Shown here piece after piece: positions 26,531 through 36,055 of a DNA stretch of 64,000 nt. The position numbers and the translations under genes are program-made. The DNA comes from Chlamydia serpentis. GTDB lineage: Bacteria > Chlamydiota > Chlamydiia > Chlamydiales > Chlamydiaceae. Location: NCBI RefSeq assembly GCF_900239945.1, contig NZ_LT993738.1, positions 186,001 to 250,000 of the forward strand. Direction: 5' to 3'. Positions within the stretch are counted from its first letter, which is position 1; every line of letters starts with the position of its first letter. The notes under the pieces were generated by a model that saw nothing but the letters and a program-made list of their open reading frames with translations, was not told the origin of the DNA and searched no databases.

Positions 26531-27173
26531 AACTCCTCCTTTTCTCTGACAACCTAGCAACACAAGAAAATGCTGTTGTCATCAAGAAATACAGCCCAGC
26601 ACAAACAAGGTACATTTCCATAGGATTCAACTCCCTGGAAACAATGTCTTTAGTTACTTTAGTTAATTCAGGAACCCCCACTACCATCAAAATACTACTT
26701 TCCTTAATTAAAGAGACAAACTCATTTGTTAGTGATGGCAATATATTTTTAATGACCTGGGGATAAATAATATAAATAAAAATTTGATGCTTTTTATACC
26801 CTAAAACAATGGCAGATTCCCATTGTCCGATAGAAAGAGAATTGATTCCTCCACGAATATTTTCTGCAAGATAGGCAGCGGAATTCATACTTAAAGCAAT
26901 AATACCTGCAACTAAAGGTGTTGGTTCTATAGGAACAACTCCAGGCAAGCCAAAATATACAATTAAAATTTGAATAAATAAAGGGGTTCCACGAATGATA
27001 GTGACATAACTATTAGCTAGAAATTTAGTTAACCGTGAGGGAAAATATAAAGAAGTTACTGTTCCAATTAATAACCCCAAAATAGAACCGCAACAAATTC
27101 CTATACCACTAATAAATAGTGTGTATCCGCACCCTCGCAACAATAATTTTGTTGTAAGTAGCCAATGATCCAT
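26520..27173 (-). CDS. glnP: amino-acid ABC transporter permease
   Basis: A 217-residue permease with about five membrane helices and the EAA loop around GQWESAIVLGYKKHQIFIYIIYPQ, where it docks with the ATPase. It belongs to the HisMQ/GlnP type. I prefer the ATG at 27173, preceded by AGAGGT, over the TTG at 27221, because the extra 16 codons would lie inside the ARG boxes. It forms a pair with glnQ. The substrate-binding protein is not in this window; chlamydial ArtJ is encoded elsewhere. Confidence 0.92.
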   Translation of the reverse strand: MDHWLLTTKLLLRGCGYTLFISGIGICCGSILGLLIGTVTSLYFPSRLTKFLANSYVTIIRGTPLFIQILIVYFGLPGVVPIEPTPLVAGIIALSMNSAAYLAENIRGGINSLSIGQWESAIVLGYKKHQIFIYIIYPQVIKNILPSLTNEFVSLIKESSILMVVGVPELTKVTKDIVSRELNPMEMYLVCAGLYFLMTTAFSCVARLSEKRRSYDN

Positions 27174-27183
27174 TCTGACCTCT

Positions 27184-27222
27184 TGTGCATATTTATTTAC
27201 AATAAAAGCATATTTATGCAAT
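27184..27222 (-). promoter_or_regulatory. tandem ARG boxes (ArgR operator) before glnP
   Basis: On the minus strand two 18-bp half-palindromic sites, ATTGCATAAATATGCTTT (27205-27222) and TGTAAATAAATATGCACA (27184-27201), are separated by exactly 3 bp, the spacing of classical paired ARG boxes. Against the 14-base core TGAAT-WWWW-ATTCA they match at about 11 and 12 positions. The pair starts at the argR stop codon and ends 10 bp before the glnP ATG. ArgR of C. pneumoniae is reported to repress glnPQ in an arginine-dependent way, which this site would explain. Confidence 0.7.
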
Positions 27223-27665
27223 TAATCCAAGAAAACTTGTAATAGGTTTGCAATAGCATCCACTAAAAGTAAAAGACGCTGTTCTTCAACAGGGGTCACA
27301 AAGACAGTATCATCTCCTGCTAAAGTTCCAAGAACCTCATCTTTAAGCTCTTCATCTATCAATCCCGCGATCCAAGAAGCAGAACCAGGTACCGTACGGA
27401 TCACGATAAGATAGGTGTTATGACGAATAGAAACAACTAAACGAGGGGCATGAATGTTATCCTTCGAGGGTGGTAGAGAATAACTTGGCCCATGATGACC
27501 AGGAATCTTGACAGCATGAATTTTTCGTAACCATCGAGATACGGAAGACTGTGTAGTAGTGAATCCTTGAGCAGATAGTTTCTCGCACAACTCTTCCTGA
27601 GTTGCCGCTCCTTCAAGACGTAAAATTTCTTTTAAAGTTTCCTCTATAGTTAATTTTTTTTTCAT
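27222..27665 (-). CDS. argR: arginine repressor ArgR
   Basis: A 147-residue ArgR/AhrC-type regulator. The N-terminal winged helix contains the recognition segment [13 protein letters not shown]. The C-terminal hexamerisation and arginine-binding domain has [11 protein letters not shown], including the paired aspartates that hold arginine. Chlamydiae lack arginine biosynthesis, so its job here is to control uptake: it lies directly upstream of glnPQ and next to a tandem ARG-box pair. The preceding intergenic space to tsaD (about 80 bp) is divergent and must hold its promoter. Confidence 0.95.
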   Translation of the reverse strand: MKKKLTIEETLKEILRLEGAATQEELCEKLSAQGFTTTQSSVSRWLRKIHAVKIPGHHGPSYSLPPSKDNIHAPRLVVSIRHNTYLIVIRTVPGSASWIAGLIDEELKDEVLGTLAGDDTVFVTPVEEQRLLLLVDAIANLLQVFLD

Positions 27666-27748
27666 AGAACCCCTGTGTAACTTTTACTTGCTCATATTGA
27701 GAAGTCACCCATACTATGGAAGGTAACTTTTTCTTTGTTTGGTTTATT

Positions 27749-28783
27749 ATGCTCACCCTAGGCTTAGAAAGCTCTTGTGATGAGACTGCTTGTGCTATAG
27801 TTAATGATGATAAGCAGATATTAGCAAATATTATTGCATCTCAAGATATCCATACATCGTATGGTGGCGTCGTCCCCGAACTTGCCTCAAGAGCGCATCT
27901 GGATACTTTCCCAAAAGTCATAAATAAAGCTCTAGAACAAGCAAATCTTTCGATTAAGGATGTAGATCTGATCGCAGTAACACAAACCCCAGGATTGATA
28001 GGCTCTCTATCAATAGGAGTACATTTTGCTAAAGGGCTTGCTATAAGCACAAGGAAACCTCTGATTGGAGTTAATCATGTCGAAGCTCACTTATATGCTG
28101 CTTATATGGCAGCGCAAGACGTCTTGTTCCCTGCCCTTGGTCTTGTGGCTTCTGGAGCTCATACTGCAGCATTTCTTGTTGAAAACCCTACATCATACAA
28201 GCTCATAGGGAAAAGTCGAGATGATGCTATGGGAGAAACTTTTGATAAAGTGGGGCGCTTTTTAGGGTTGCCCTATCCTGCAGGACCGTTAGTTGAAAAA
28301 CTTGCCCTAGAAGGTTCTGAGAATGCTTATTCCTTTAGTCCTGCTAAAGTTCCTAATTATGATTTCTCTTTCAGTGGTCTTAAAACTGCAGTCCTATACG
28401 CAATTAAAGGAAATAACACGAACCCACGCTCTCCTGTTCCAGAGATATCTCAAGAAAAGCAAAAAGACATCGCAGCTTCATTTCAGAAAGCTGCGTGCAC
28501 TACTATTGCACAAAAACTTCCTACTATTATAAAAGAATTTTCGTGTCAGTCTGTACTTGTTGGAGGTGGCGTAGCCATTAATAATTACTTTCGATCAGCA
28601 ATAAAAGCTACGTGTAATTTACCCCTATACTTCCCTCCTGCCAAGCTATGCTCTGATAATGCGGCTATGATTGCAGGTCTAGGAATAGAATCTTTTAAAA
28701 AAAACTCGAGTATTTCGGACATTCATTTATGCGCAAGATATCAGTGGGAATCTGTCTCGCCCTCGTTTGTGTTTTCTCTCTAG
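27749..28783 (+). CDS. tsaD: tRNA N6-threonylcarbamoyladenosine transferase
   Basis: A 344-residue TsaD (formerly Gcp). It transfers the threonylcarbamoyl group to A37 of tRNAs reading ANN codons, in complex with TsaB and TsaE. The protein begins [17 protein letters not shown] choose the ATG at 27749 because the family always starts right before GIESSCDET, and the 11 residues upstream have no counterpart. The metal-binding HxxxH is H110 and H114 (NHVEAHLYA). The ASKHA motifs [10 protein letters not shown] and [10 protein letters not shown] are intact. Its 3' end overlaps the start of the first oppA gene by 55 bp. Confidence 0.96.
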   Translation: MLTLGLESSCDETACAIVNDDKQILANIIASQDIHTSYGGVVPELASRAHLDTFPKVINKALEQANLSIKDVDLIAVTQTPGLIGSLSIGVHFAKGLAISTRKPLIGVNHVEAHLYAAYMAAQDVLFPALGLVASGAHTAAFLVENPTSYKLIGKSRDDAMGETFDKVGRFLGLPYPAGPLVEKLALEGSENAYSFSPAKVPNYDFSFSGLKTAVLYAIKGNNTNPRSPVPEISQEKQKDIAASFQKAACTTIAQKLPTIIKEFSCQSVLVGGGVAINNYFRSAIKATCNLPLYFPPAKLCSDNAAMIAGLGIESFKKNSSISDIHLCARYQWESVSPSFVFSL

Positions 28784-30330
28784 GACTCCAAAGTTGTAAA
28801 AAGTACAATCGTCTTTATATGCCAAAAGGTGAACTCGCTATTAATATACGAGATGAGCCTCGTTCTCTAGATCCAAGACAAGTACGACTACTTTCAGAAA
28901 TCAGTCTTGTTAAGCATATCTATGAGGGGTTAGTAGAAGAAAATACTACTTCAGGGATTATAGAGCCTGCTCTTGCAGCAAACTACTCTGTCTCTGAAGA
29001 CGGTCTAACCTATACTTTTAAATTGAAACAAGCTTTTTGGAGCAACGGCGATCCTATCACAGCTGAAGACTTTTTAGCTTCTTGGAAACAGATGGCTAAT
29101 CAAGAGGTCTCCGGAATCTATGCTTTTGCTTTTAATCCGATTAAAAATGTAAGAAAAATTCAAGAGAAAGAACTCTCTATAGATCACTTTGGAGTGAGTG
29201 CCCCAAATGAATCTACGCTTATTGTTACCTTAGAATCTCCAACCTCACATTTCTTAAAACTTCTAGCTCTTCCTGTCTTTTTTCCTGTTCATAAATCTCA
29301 AAGAACCCTTCCTTTGAAAGAAAGTTTGCCTATAACAAGCGGTGCTTTCTATCCAAAAAAAATCAAACAAAAACAGTGGATAAAACTCTCAAAAAATCCT
29401 TATTACTATAATCAAAAGCAAGTTGAAACCCAAACAATTACTATCCACTTCATCCCTGATGCAAATACAGCGGCAAAATTATTTAACCAAGGCAAACTTA
29501 ACTGGCAAGGACCTCCTTGGGGAGAGCGAATTCCCCAAGAAACTCTATCTAGTTTAGAGTCTAGGGGACATCTGCACTCTTTTGATGTTGCTGGAACTTC
29601 ATGGCTTACTTTCAATATCCATAAGTTCCCTCTCAATAATATGAAACTTAGGGAGGCATTAGCATATGCATTAGACAAAGAGTCGCTTGTTTCTACTATA
29701 TTTTTAGGTCGTGTAAAGACTGCCAATCATCTTTTGCCCACAAATATTCATAGTTATCCTGAACAACAGGAACAAGAAATATCCTACCGCAAAGTTTATG
29801 CTAGAAAACTTTTTACAGAGGCTCTTGAAGAACTCCATATCACTGCTAAAGACTTAGAACATCTAAATCTTATTTTCCCGGTATCTTCACCTACAAGTTC
29901 CCTCTTAGTCCAACTTATCCGAGAACAGTGGAAAGAAAGTCTAGGATTTACTATTCCCATTATAGGCAAAGAATTTGCTCTGCTTCAATCAGACTTGTCC
30001 TCAGGAAACTTTTCTTTAGCCACAGGGGGATGGTTTGCAGATTTCTCTGATCCTATGGCATTTCTTACAATTTTTGCTTATCCATCAGGAGTGCCTCCCT
30101 ACGCAACTAACCATAAAGGCTTCCTTGAGCTTCTCCAAAACATAGAGCAAGAAAAAGATCCCAATAAGCGTTCCAACTTGGTATCCCAAGCCTCGTTTTA
30201 TTTAGAAACATCTCATATTATTGAACCTATTTATCATGATGCTTTTCAATTCGCTATGAATAAAAAACTTTCTAATCTAGGAGTCTCGCCAACAGGAGTG
30301 GTAGATTTCCGTTATGCTAAAGAAAACTAA
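28729..30330 (+). CDS. oppA: oligopeptide-binding lipoprotein OppA, first copy
   Basis: A 533-residue solute-binding protein of the SBP_bac_5 family. The signal peptide ends in the lipobox LQSC (C23), so it is a lipoprotein. The family segments are clear: DEPRSLDPR, then [45 protein letters not shown] and [13 protein letters not shown]. It binds peptides in the periplasm and delivers them to OppBCDF, encoded 4 kb downstream. In chlamydiae Opp systems are linked to murein-peptide recycling as well as nutrient uptake. The start lies inside tsaD, which suggests translational coupling. A hairpin follows at 30372. Confidence 0.93.
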   Translation: MRKISVGICLALVCVFSLGLQSCKKYNRLYMPKGELAINIRDEPRSLDPRQVRLLSEISLVKHIYEGLVEENTTSGIIEPALAANYSVSEDGLTYTFKLKQAFWSNGDPITAEDFLASWKQMANQEVSGIYAFAFNPIKNVRKIQEKELSIDHFGVSAPNESTLIVTLESPTSHFLKLLALPVFFPVHKSQRTLPLKESLPITSGAFYPKKIKQKQWIKLSKNPYYYNQKQVETQTITIHFIPDANTAAKLFNQGKLNWQGPPWGERIPQETLSSLESRGHLHSFDVAGTSWLTFNIHKFPLNNMKLREALAYALDKESLVSTIFLGRVKTANHLLPTNIHSYPEQQEQEISYRKVYARKLFTEALEELHITAKDLEHLNLIFPVSSPTSSLLVQLIREQWKESLGFTIPIIGKEFALLQSDLSSGNFSLATGGWFADFSDPMAFLTIFAYPSGVPPYATNHKGFLELLQNIEQEKDPNKRSNLVSQASFYLETSHIIEPIYHDAFQFAMNKKLSNLGVSPTGVVDFRYAKEN

Positions 30331-30371
30331 CTTTTCCTTAGATTGATCAAGAACTGAATCTTATATTAAGT

Positions 30372-30390
30372 GGGTGTCATTATGACACCC
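30372..30390 (+). terminator. hairpin after the first oppA gene
   Basis: GGGTGTCAT and TATGACACCC form a nearly perfect palindromic hairpin with an 8-9 bp stem and a minimal loop, about 40 bp after the stop codon. Only TTGATT follows, so it is a weak intrinsic terminator or an RNA-stabilising stem. Confidence 0.45.
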
Positions 30391-30485
30391 TTGATTCCCT
30401 AACTTTATCTTCTAAAGTTATACTTTCTTGGTTTCCTTCAAAATGCTCCGAATCTCCATCTTCTAAAGGAACTTTAGTCATAAAT

Positions 30486-30773
30486 ATGAAAAAAGTGCGC
30501 TATCCTTTTGATCGAATAAAAGCCCATCTGATGGCAGATCAAAACATAATGCGTGACATAATGCGTGATGTATTCTGAAGGATTGGTCAAATAGCGCTCT
30601 TAAAACAGAGAAATAAAGATCAAACTTTGCCCTTATTTATACCATTATGTCATTCTAATATTCGAATTGCTTTGAATAAAAATATTCAAAACTTTAAAAA
30701 TCCTAGTCTCTTGAATCGAAGGACATCTGATTTTCGTTTTTTAGAGAAAGTATTGAGCTTTGTTATAACTTAA
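30486..30773 (+). pseudogene. broken open frame with one in-frame TGA between oppA copies
   Basis: From ATG at 30486 the frame encodes MKKVRYPFDRIKAHLM and continues to TGA at 30576-30578, then stays open for 64 more codons to TAA at 30771. The same frame is also open for about 45 codons upstream of the ATG, back to a TAG at about 30338. A near-continuous frame of about 140 codons is unexpected in sequence this AT-rich, so it is probably a decayed gene. It is not recognisably OppA-like. The direct repeat CATAATGCGTGA occurs twice at about 30545-30568, just before the TGA. A 33-codon frame also exists on the opposite strand (30380-30481). Confidence 0.35.
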
Positions 30774-30781
30774 TTATTTTT

Positions 30782-32095
30782 GTGAAAATGTTTTTACGAT
30801 GGGTTTCATTATTTTTATTGATCACTAGTCTTACTGGATGCCTTCCCTACTCTGCAAAACACAAACAATCTTTAACTATTGCAATTCACGATGATCCTAT
30901 AGCTTTCTCTCCTGAACAAGCAAAACGATCAATGGATCTATCAATTGCAAAATTGCTTTTTGATGGTCTAACTAGAGAAACTCCTACCGGCTCTAATGGT
31001 TTAGAGCTTGCAATTGCTAGTCGATATACAGTTACCGAAGATTTTTCGTCTTATACATTCTATATTAAAGACAGCGCCTTATGGAGTGATGGAACACCCA
31101 TTACTTCTGAAGATATTCGGAATGCTTGGGAGTATTCCCAAGAGCACTCTCCTCATACAAAAGTTTTTGAAGGTCTCCACTTTTATACCCCTTCTGTAAA
31201 TGCAATCAATATTGTTTTAGAATCACCAAACGCAGATTTTCCAAAGCTTCTTACCTTTCCTGCTTTTGCTATTTTTAAACCCCGCAACTCCAAAATCTTC
31301 AGTGGCCCTTATACTCTTATAGAATACTCACCAGGCAATAGCCTTTTTTTAAAGAAAAATCCTAACTATTATGATTATCATTACGTCTCAATAAATTCGA
31401 TCACACTATTAATTATTCCTGATATCTATACAGCAATTCATCTTCTAAATAGAGGAAAAATTGATTGGGTAGGACAACCTTGGCATCAAGGTATTCCATG
31501 GGAGCTTCATCGACAAACTCAATATTATTATCATAGCTATCCTGTAGAAGGAGCTTTCTGGCTCACCCTAAACACGAAATCCCCACATCTAAAGAATCTT
31601 CAAAACAGACATCGATTGGCAACTTCTATTGATAAACGTTCTTTAATTCAAGAAGCTCTTCAAGGGAGCCAAGAACCTGCAGAAACACTTTCTCGAGGAA
31701 TGCCACAACCCAATCAGTATAACAAAGAAAAGCCATTAACACCTCCAGAAAAACTAGTGTTGACGTATCCTTCAGATATTTTCAGATGCCAACGAATTGC
31801 AGAAATTCTGAAAGAACAATGGAAAGCTGCCGGCATAGATTTAATATTAGAAGGTCTGGAATACCATCTTTTTGTTAACAAACGAAAAGTTCAAGATTAT
31901 GTTATAGCAACGCAAACAGGTGTAGCCTATTATCCTGGAGCTAACTTAATGCCTGAAGAACACAAACTCTTACATAATTTTGAAATTATTCCTCTCTACT
32001 ATATGAGCTATGACTACCTGACCCAATGTTCTATAGAGGGATTAATTTATAATGCATCTGGAGCTGTGGATCTCAAATACACCTATCTCCCTTAA
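30782..32095 (+). CDS. shortened OppA-like lipoprotein, second copy
   Basis: A 437-residue member of the SBP_bac_5 family, about 95 residues shorter than its neighbours. It keeps a lipobox (LTGC, C20), FDGLTRET, LWSDGTPITSEDI, IDWVGQPW and the IPLYY segment near the C-terminus. The shortening comes from at least two internal losses: the loop after the first EDxxxxW segment, and most of the second-lobe region that normally has GWxADYxDPMxFL, here replaced by QTGVAYYPGANLMPEE. The start is GTG at 30782, or ATG two codons later. It may bind a different ligand or be losing function. It is intact as a reading frame. Confidence 0.85.
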   Translation: MKMFLRWVSLFLLITSLTGCLPYSAKHKQSLTIAIHDDPIAFSPEQAKRSMDLSIAKLLFDGLTRETPTGSNGLELAIASRYTVTEDFSSYTFYIKDSALWSDGTPITSEDIRNAWEYSQEHSPHTKVFEGLHFYTPSVNAINIVLESPNADFPKLLTFPAFAIFKPRNSKIFSGPYTLIEYSPGNSLFLKKNPNYYDYHYVSINSITLLIIPDIYTAIHLLNRGKIDWVGQPWHQGIPWELHRQTQYYYHSYPVEGAFWLTLNTKSPHLKNLQNRHRLATSIDKRSLIQEALQGSQEPAETLSRGMPQPNQYNKEKPLTPPEKLVLTYPSDIFRCQRIAEILKEQWKAAGIDLILEGLEYHLFVNKRKVQDYVIATQTGVAYYPGANLMPEEHKLLHNFEIIPLYYMSYDYLTQCSIEGLIYNASGAVDLKYTYLP

Positions 32096-32396
32096 CACCG
32101 AGAGAATAGGATCATTAACCAATATTTTTTTGTTGAAGAAGGGTTTCTTTGCGGGTATACTAAGTCTCTCTATAAGAACGCTTTGATCAGAAATTGCTTC
32201 TATTTTAATTCATATATGGAGCAAAACAAAGAAGAAATATCCCAAGAGAAATACCCATGTGGTATTTTTATCTAGAAAAACAAAAGAGACCTATTCCTTG
32301 TTTAGTGAATATTGCAAACTAAGAATTATAATTTCAAGTTCTTCACTAATTTCAATCCCTATAAACTTAGATTAAGCCTTAAATTGAGAAACTCAC
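32096..32396. other. intergenic region between second and third oppA-like genes
   Basis: About 300 bp, AT-rich, with no open frame worth calling and no clear hairpin. It separates two co-directional genes and may hold a promoter for the third copy. Confidence 0.35.
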
Positions 32397-33995
32397 ATGA
32401 AGATATATAGACTTAAATACATCTTAAAAAGTCTTATTGCTATTCCTTGGTTACTCCTCTCTCTGTTAAGTTGCTCAAGACAAGGTAATGACCTTACGAA
32501 GAACACTCTAATCATTGCAATGAGCCATGATCCTGCGACTCTAGATCCTCGCAATACCTATTTGAGCAGGGATGCTTCCCTAGCAAAAGCTCTATATGAG
32601 GGATTAACAAGAATAACACATAAAGGGGTCGAGCTTGCTCTTGCAGAAAGTTATACTCTGTCTGAAGATAATACAGTCTATACTTTCAAACTAAGGCCCT
32701 CTTTATGGAGCGACGGAACCCCTCTTACTGCTTATGACTTTCAAGAGTCTTGGAGACAAATGCAGTTCAAAGAATTTTCATGTTCAAGACCTATACTACT
32801 TAGTGTAATTAAGAATTCTTCAGCGATTGTTAGCGGGGAACGAACTATGGAGGCTTTAGGTATACATGCACGAGATGATCTTACCCTAGAGATCTTACTC
32901 GAACATCCCTGTCCACACTTTCTAGAACTCCTTGCTCATCCAGCATTTTCTCCTGTACATAAGTCTCTTAGAGACTACAATATCACAAAATACAGAGACA
33001 AATATATTTCAAATGGTCCCTTTATCTTAAAAAAATATGAACACCAAAACTACTTAAGTTTAGAAAAAAATCCCCTTTATTATGATCACCAATCAGTCCA
33101 CTTGGATTCTATAACTCTAAAAATCATACCTGATCCTTCCACTGCAATTAAACTATTTAAAAATAAATCTATAGATTGGATTGGTTCGCCATGGAGCTCT
33201 GCTATCTCAAATGAAGTTCAACAAGCTCTTCCTAAAGAAAAGGTTCATTTTTATCCTGTATCAAGCACAACTCTTCTTATTTATAACTTAGAAAAACCCC
33301 CAACACAAAATAAAGCACTGCGTAAAGCTATTGCCTATGCTATTGATAGAACAGCCATTTTAAGACTAGTAAGTCCATGCGAAGCCGCCTTTACTCTAGT
33401 TCCTCCAAACCTTTCACAACTTAATATTCAAGAAAATATTTCAATGGAGGAACGTCATAACAAAGCTCGAGCCTATTTTAAAGAAGCAAAACAAACAATC
33501 TCTGATGAAGAACTTTCTCAATTAAACATTCTTTATCCTATAGAATCATTTAACTTCTGTATCGCAATTCAAGAAATTCAAAGGCAGCTTAAAGAAGTCC
33601 TAGGACTGAAAATTAAAATCCAAGGAATAGAATATCACTGCTTTTTAAAAAAACGGCGCCAAGGAGACTTCTTTATGGCTTCTGCAGGATGGATAGCAGA
33701 ATATTTAAGTCCTATGTCTTTTTTGCGAATTCTAGGCAATCCTAGAGATCTTACAAAATGGAAAAACCATGATTATGAACAGACTCTAGCTAACCTAAAT
33801 TATGCTGTTACTTATCAAGACCACTTAAAAAGTAAAGATTACTTAAAAAGTGCGGAAACCATGATAGAAGAAGAAACCCCTATTATTCCTCTATATCATA
33901 GTAAATACGTTTATGCGATAAACCCCAAAATTCAAAATACATTTGGTTCTCTTTTAGGTCATATGGATCTTAAAAATGTAGAAGTGGTAAATTAA
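32397..33995 (+). CDS. oppA: oligopeptide-binding lipoprotein OppA, third copy
   Basis: A 532-residue SBP_bac_5 lipoprotein with lipobox LLSC (C26). Full family layout is visible: SHDPATLDPRN, LYEGLTRITHKG, SLWSDGTPLTAYDFQESW, LRKAIAYAIDRTAIL, and GWIAEYLSPMSFLRI, ending in a PIIPLYHSKYVY segment. It is much closer in length to the first copy than to the second. It should capture peptides for the OppBCDF transporter that starts 215 bp downstream. Multiple binding proteins on one transporter would widen the range of peptides imported. Confidence 0.93.
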   Translation: MKIYRLKYILKSLIAIPWLLLSLLSCSRQGNDLTKNTLIIAMSHDPATLDPRNTYLSRDASLAKALYEGLTRITHKGVELALAESYTLSEDNTVYTFKLRPSLWSDGTPLTAYDFQESWRQMQFKEFSCSRPILLSVIKNSSAIVSGERTMEALGIHARDDLTLEILLEHPCPHFLELLAHPAFSPVHKSLRDYNITKYRDKYISNGPFILKKYEHQNYLSLEKNPLYYDHQSVHLDSITLKIIPDPSTAIKLFKNKSIDWIGSPWSSAISNEVQQALPKEKVHFYPVSSTTLLIYNLEKPPTQNKALRKAIAYAIDRTAILRLVSPCEAAFTLVPPNLSQLNIQENISMEERHNKARAYFKEAKQTISDEELSQLNILYPIESFNFCIAIQEIQRQLKEVLGLKIKIQGIEYHCFLKKRRQGDFFMASAGWIAEYLSPMSFLRILGNPRDLTKWKNHDYEQTLANLNYAVTYQDHLKSKDYLKSAETMIEEETPIIPLYHSKYVYAINPKIQNTFGSLLGHMDLKNVEVVN

Positions 33996-34209
33996 TTTTA
34001 TGAGATAAAAATTTATAAATTTTTTACTTTAAATTGAAGGTCGCTCAAAAAACGAAATCATCTCTAATTAAAGAACTCATTATTCTAAACAAATAAGAAG
34101 TAAAAGTCGTTAATTTCAACATATTTTTTATATTGAAAATGACTAAAAATCAAAGTATAATCACCTAAATCTTTTGTCACTGACAATTACTTTTCAGTGG
34201 AAATGCTTA

Positions 34210-35196
34210 ATGGGGTTTTCTCTCGTGTTTTCATACATAAAAAACCGACTTCTTTTTAATCTGCTTTCCTTATGGATTGTTCTAACACTTACATTCTTGG
34301 TTATGAAAACTATTCCTGGAGATCCTTTCAATGATGAAGGCTGTAATGTTCTATCAGAAGAGGTCTTACAAACTTTAAAAGCTCGCTATGGTTTAGATAA
34401 ACCCCTCTATAAACAATACATACAGTATCTCTATTCATTAGCAAAGCTAGACTTCGGGAACTCGCTAGTTTATAAAGACCGTAAGGTTGTTAGTATTATC
34501 GCTACGGGATTCCCTATATCTGCAATCCTAGGACTACAAAGCCTTCTAATCTCAATAGGAGGAGGAATTGTTCTTGGCACTGTTGCTGCATTAAAAAAAA
34601 AGAAGCCAAGACGCTATATTTTAGGAGCCTCTATAATACAAATCTCGATTCCAGCATTTATATTCGCTACACTTCTACAATACCTCTTTGCTGTCAAAAT
34701 TCCTCTTCTTCCTATTGCTTGTTGGGGAAATTTCAGTCATACAATACTCCCTACTTTGGCACTTGCTGTAACTCCTATGGCATTCATTATACAGCTGACA
34801 TATTCCTCAGTCGCATCAGCCTTAAAGAAAGACTATGTTCTACTTGCCTACGCAAAAGGATTATCCCCACTTAAAGTTATTCTAAAACATATTTTACCTT
34901 ATGCAATCTTCCCAACAATTTCCTATTCTGCATTCTTAATTACTACAATCATTACAGGAACTTTTGCTATCGAAAATATCTTCTGTATTCCTGGGTTGGG
35001 AAAATGGTTTATCTCTAGTATTAAACAACGAGATTACCCGGTAGCGCTTGGCCTTTCAGTATTTTATGGGACTCTGTTTATGCTTTCTTCCTTACTTTCT
35101 GATTTGCTTCAAGCTTTTATAGATCCTGAGATTCGTTATGCCTATAGGAAGGAAAAAAATAAGACGATCAAAGCAATCCAAATAGAAGAATCGTAA
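34210..35196 (+). CDS. oppB: oligopeptide ABC transporter permease OppB
   Basis: A 328-residue permease with six predicted membrane helices. It shows the OppB-type TIPGDPF motif after the first helix, RYGLDKPLYKQYIQYL in the periplasmic loop, and the EAA loop around YVLLAYAKGLSPLKVILKHILP. I start at ATG 34210; a TTG at 34174 would add 12 residues with no family counterpart. It is followed after 4 bp by oppC. Confidence 0.93.
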   Translation: MGFSLVFSYIKNRLLFNLLSLWIVLTLTFLVMKTIPGDPFNDEGCNVLSEEVLQTLKARYGLDKPLYKQYIQYLYSLAKLDFGNSLVYKDRKVVSIIATGFPISAILGLQSLLISIGGGIVLGTVAALKKKKPRRYILGASIIQISIPAFIFATLLQYLFAVKIPLLPIACWGNFSHTILPTLALAVTPMAFIIQLTYSSVASALKKDYVLLAYAKGLSPLKVILKHILPYAIFPTISYSAFLITTIITGTFAIENIFCIPGLGKWFISSIKQRDYPVALGLSVFYGTLFMLSSLLSDLLQAFIDPEIRYAYRKEKNKTIKAIQIEES

Positions 35197-35200
35197 TTTT

Positions 35201-36055
35201 ATGAAAAACGTATCTTCACTTAGATCACCTAGTGTTTGGAAATCTATAATCCAAAATAAAATGCTTATTTTAGGTCTAACTATTTTGAGCATCCTAATTT
35301 CTGGGTGTATAATTTTACCATTCTTCTATCAAGACTATGAACAAACATCTTTAAAAAATATCCTTCTTTCTCCTTCCCTATCTTTCCCTTTCGGGACAGA
35401 CTCTCTAGGAAGATGCATGCTTGCCCGGACTCTAAAAGGCTTACAACTCTCCTTGCTCGTCGCAATGATTGCTACCCTGATTGATCTTTTTATGGGACTT
35501 TTGTGGGCTACAATTGCTGTATCTGGAGGGAAAAAAATAAATTTCTTAATGATGCGAACAACAGAGATTCTTTTTTCTCTACCCAGAATTCCTATTGTTA
35601 TTCTTCTTCTAGTAATTTTCCATCATGGACTTCTTCCTCTAATTCTTGCCATGACGATTACAGGATGGATTCCTATATCCCGAATTATTTATGGCCAATT
35701 TCTACTTTTAAAAAATAAGCCTTTTGTCCTATCTGCAAAAGCTATGAATGCCTCTACATTCCATATTTTAAAGAAGCATCTTTTGCCTAATACTTTAGCT
35801 CCGATCATATCCACACTAATATTTACTATTCCTGGAGCCATTTATACTGAAGCCTTCATTAGTTTTCTTGGCTTGGGGATACAACCTCCTCAAGCAAGTC
35901 TTGGGACTTTAGTTAAAGAGGGAATCAATGCTATAGATTACTACCCCTGGCTCTTTTTCTTTCCATCTCTAATTATGATCACCCTATCTATAAGTTTTAA
36001 TCTGATTGGAGAAGGTGCTAAAGCTCTATGTCTTGAAGAGGGATCTTATGGATAG
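35201..36055 (+). CDS. oppC: oligopeptide ABC transporter permease OppC
   Basis: A 284-residue permease, partner of OppB. The N-terminal helix is followed by a short periplasmic loop, then PFGTDSLGRCMLARTLKGLQLSL, which is characteristic of OppC/DppC. The EAA loop lies around SAKAMNASTFHILKKHLLPN, and the segment SFLGLGIQPPQASLGTLVKEG is typical of the C-terminal half. It lies between oppB and oppD with an 8-bp overlap with oppD. Confidence 0.94.
   Translation: MKNVSSLRSPSVWKSIIQNKMLILGLTILSILISGCIILPFFYQDYEQTSLKNILLSPSLSFPFGTDSLGRCMLARTLKGLQLSLLVAMIATLIDLFMGLLWATIAVSGGKKINFLMMRTTEILFSLPRIPIVILLLVIFHHGLLPLILAMTITGWIPISRIIYGQFLLLKNKPFVLSAKAMNASTFHILKKHLLPNTLAPIISTLIFTIPGAIYTEAFISFLGLGIQPPQASLGTLVKEGINAIDYYPWLFFFPSLIMITLSISFNLIGEGAKALCLEEGSYG

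Noticed and set aside
26520-27221. Longer glnP starting with TTG at 27221
   Set aside because: The extra 16 codons coincide with the ARG boxes and start at the argR stop; the ATG at 27173 has a good AGAGGT ribosome-binding sequence.
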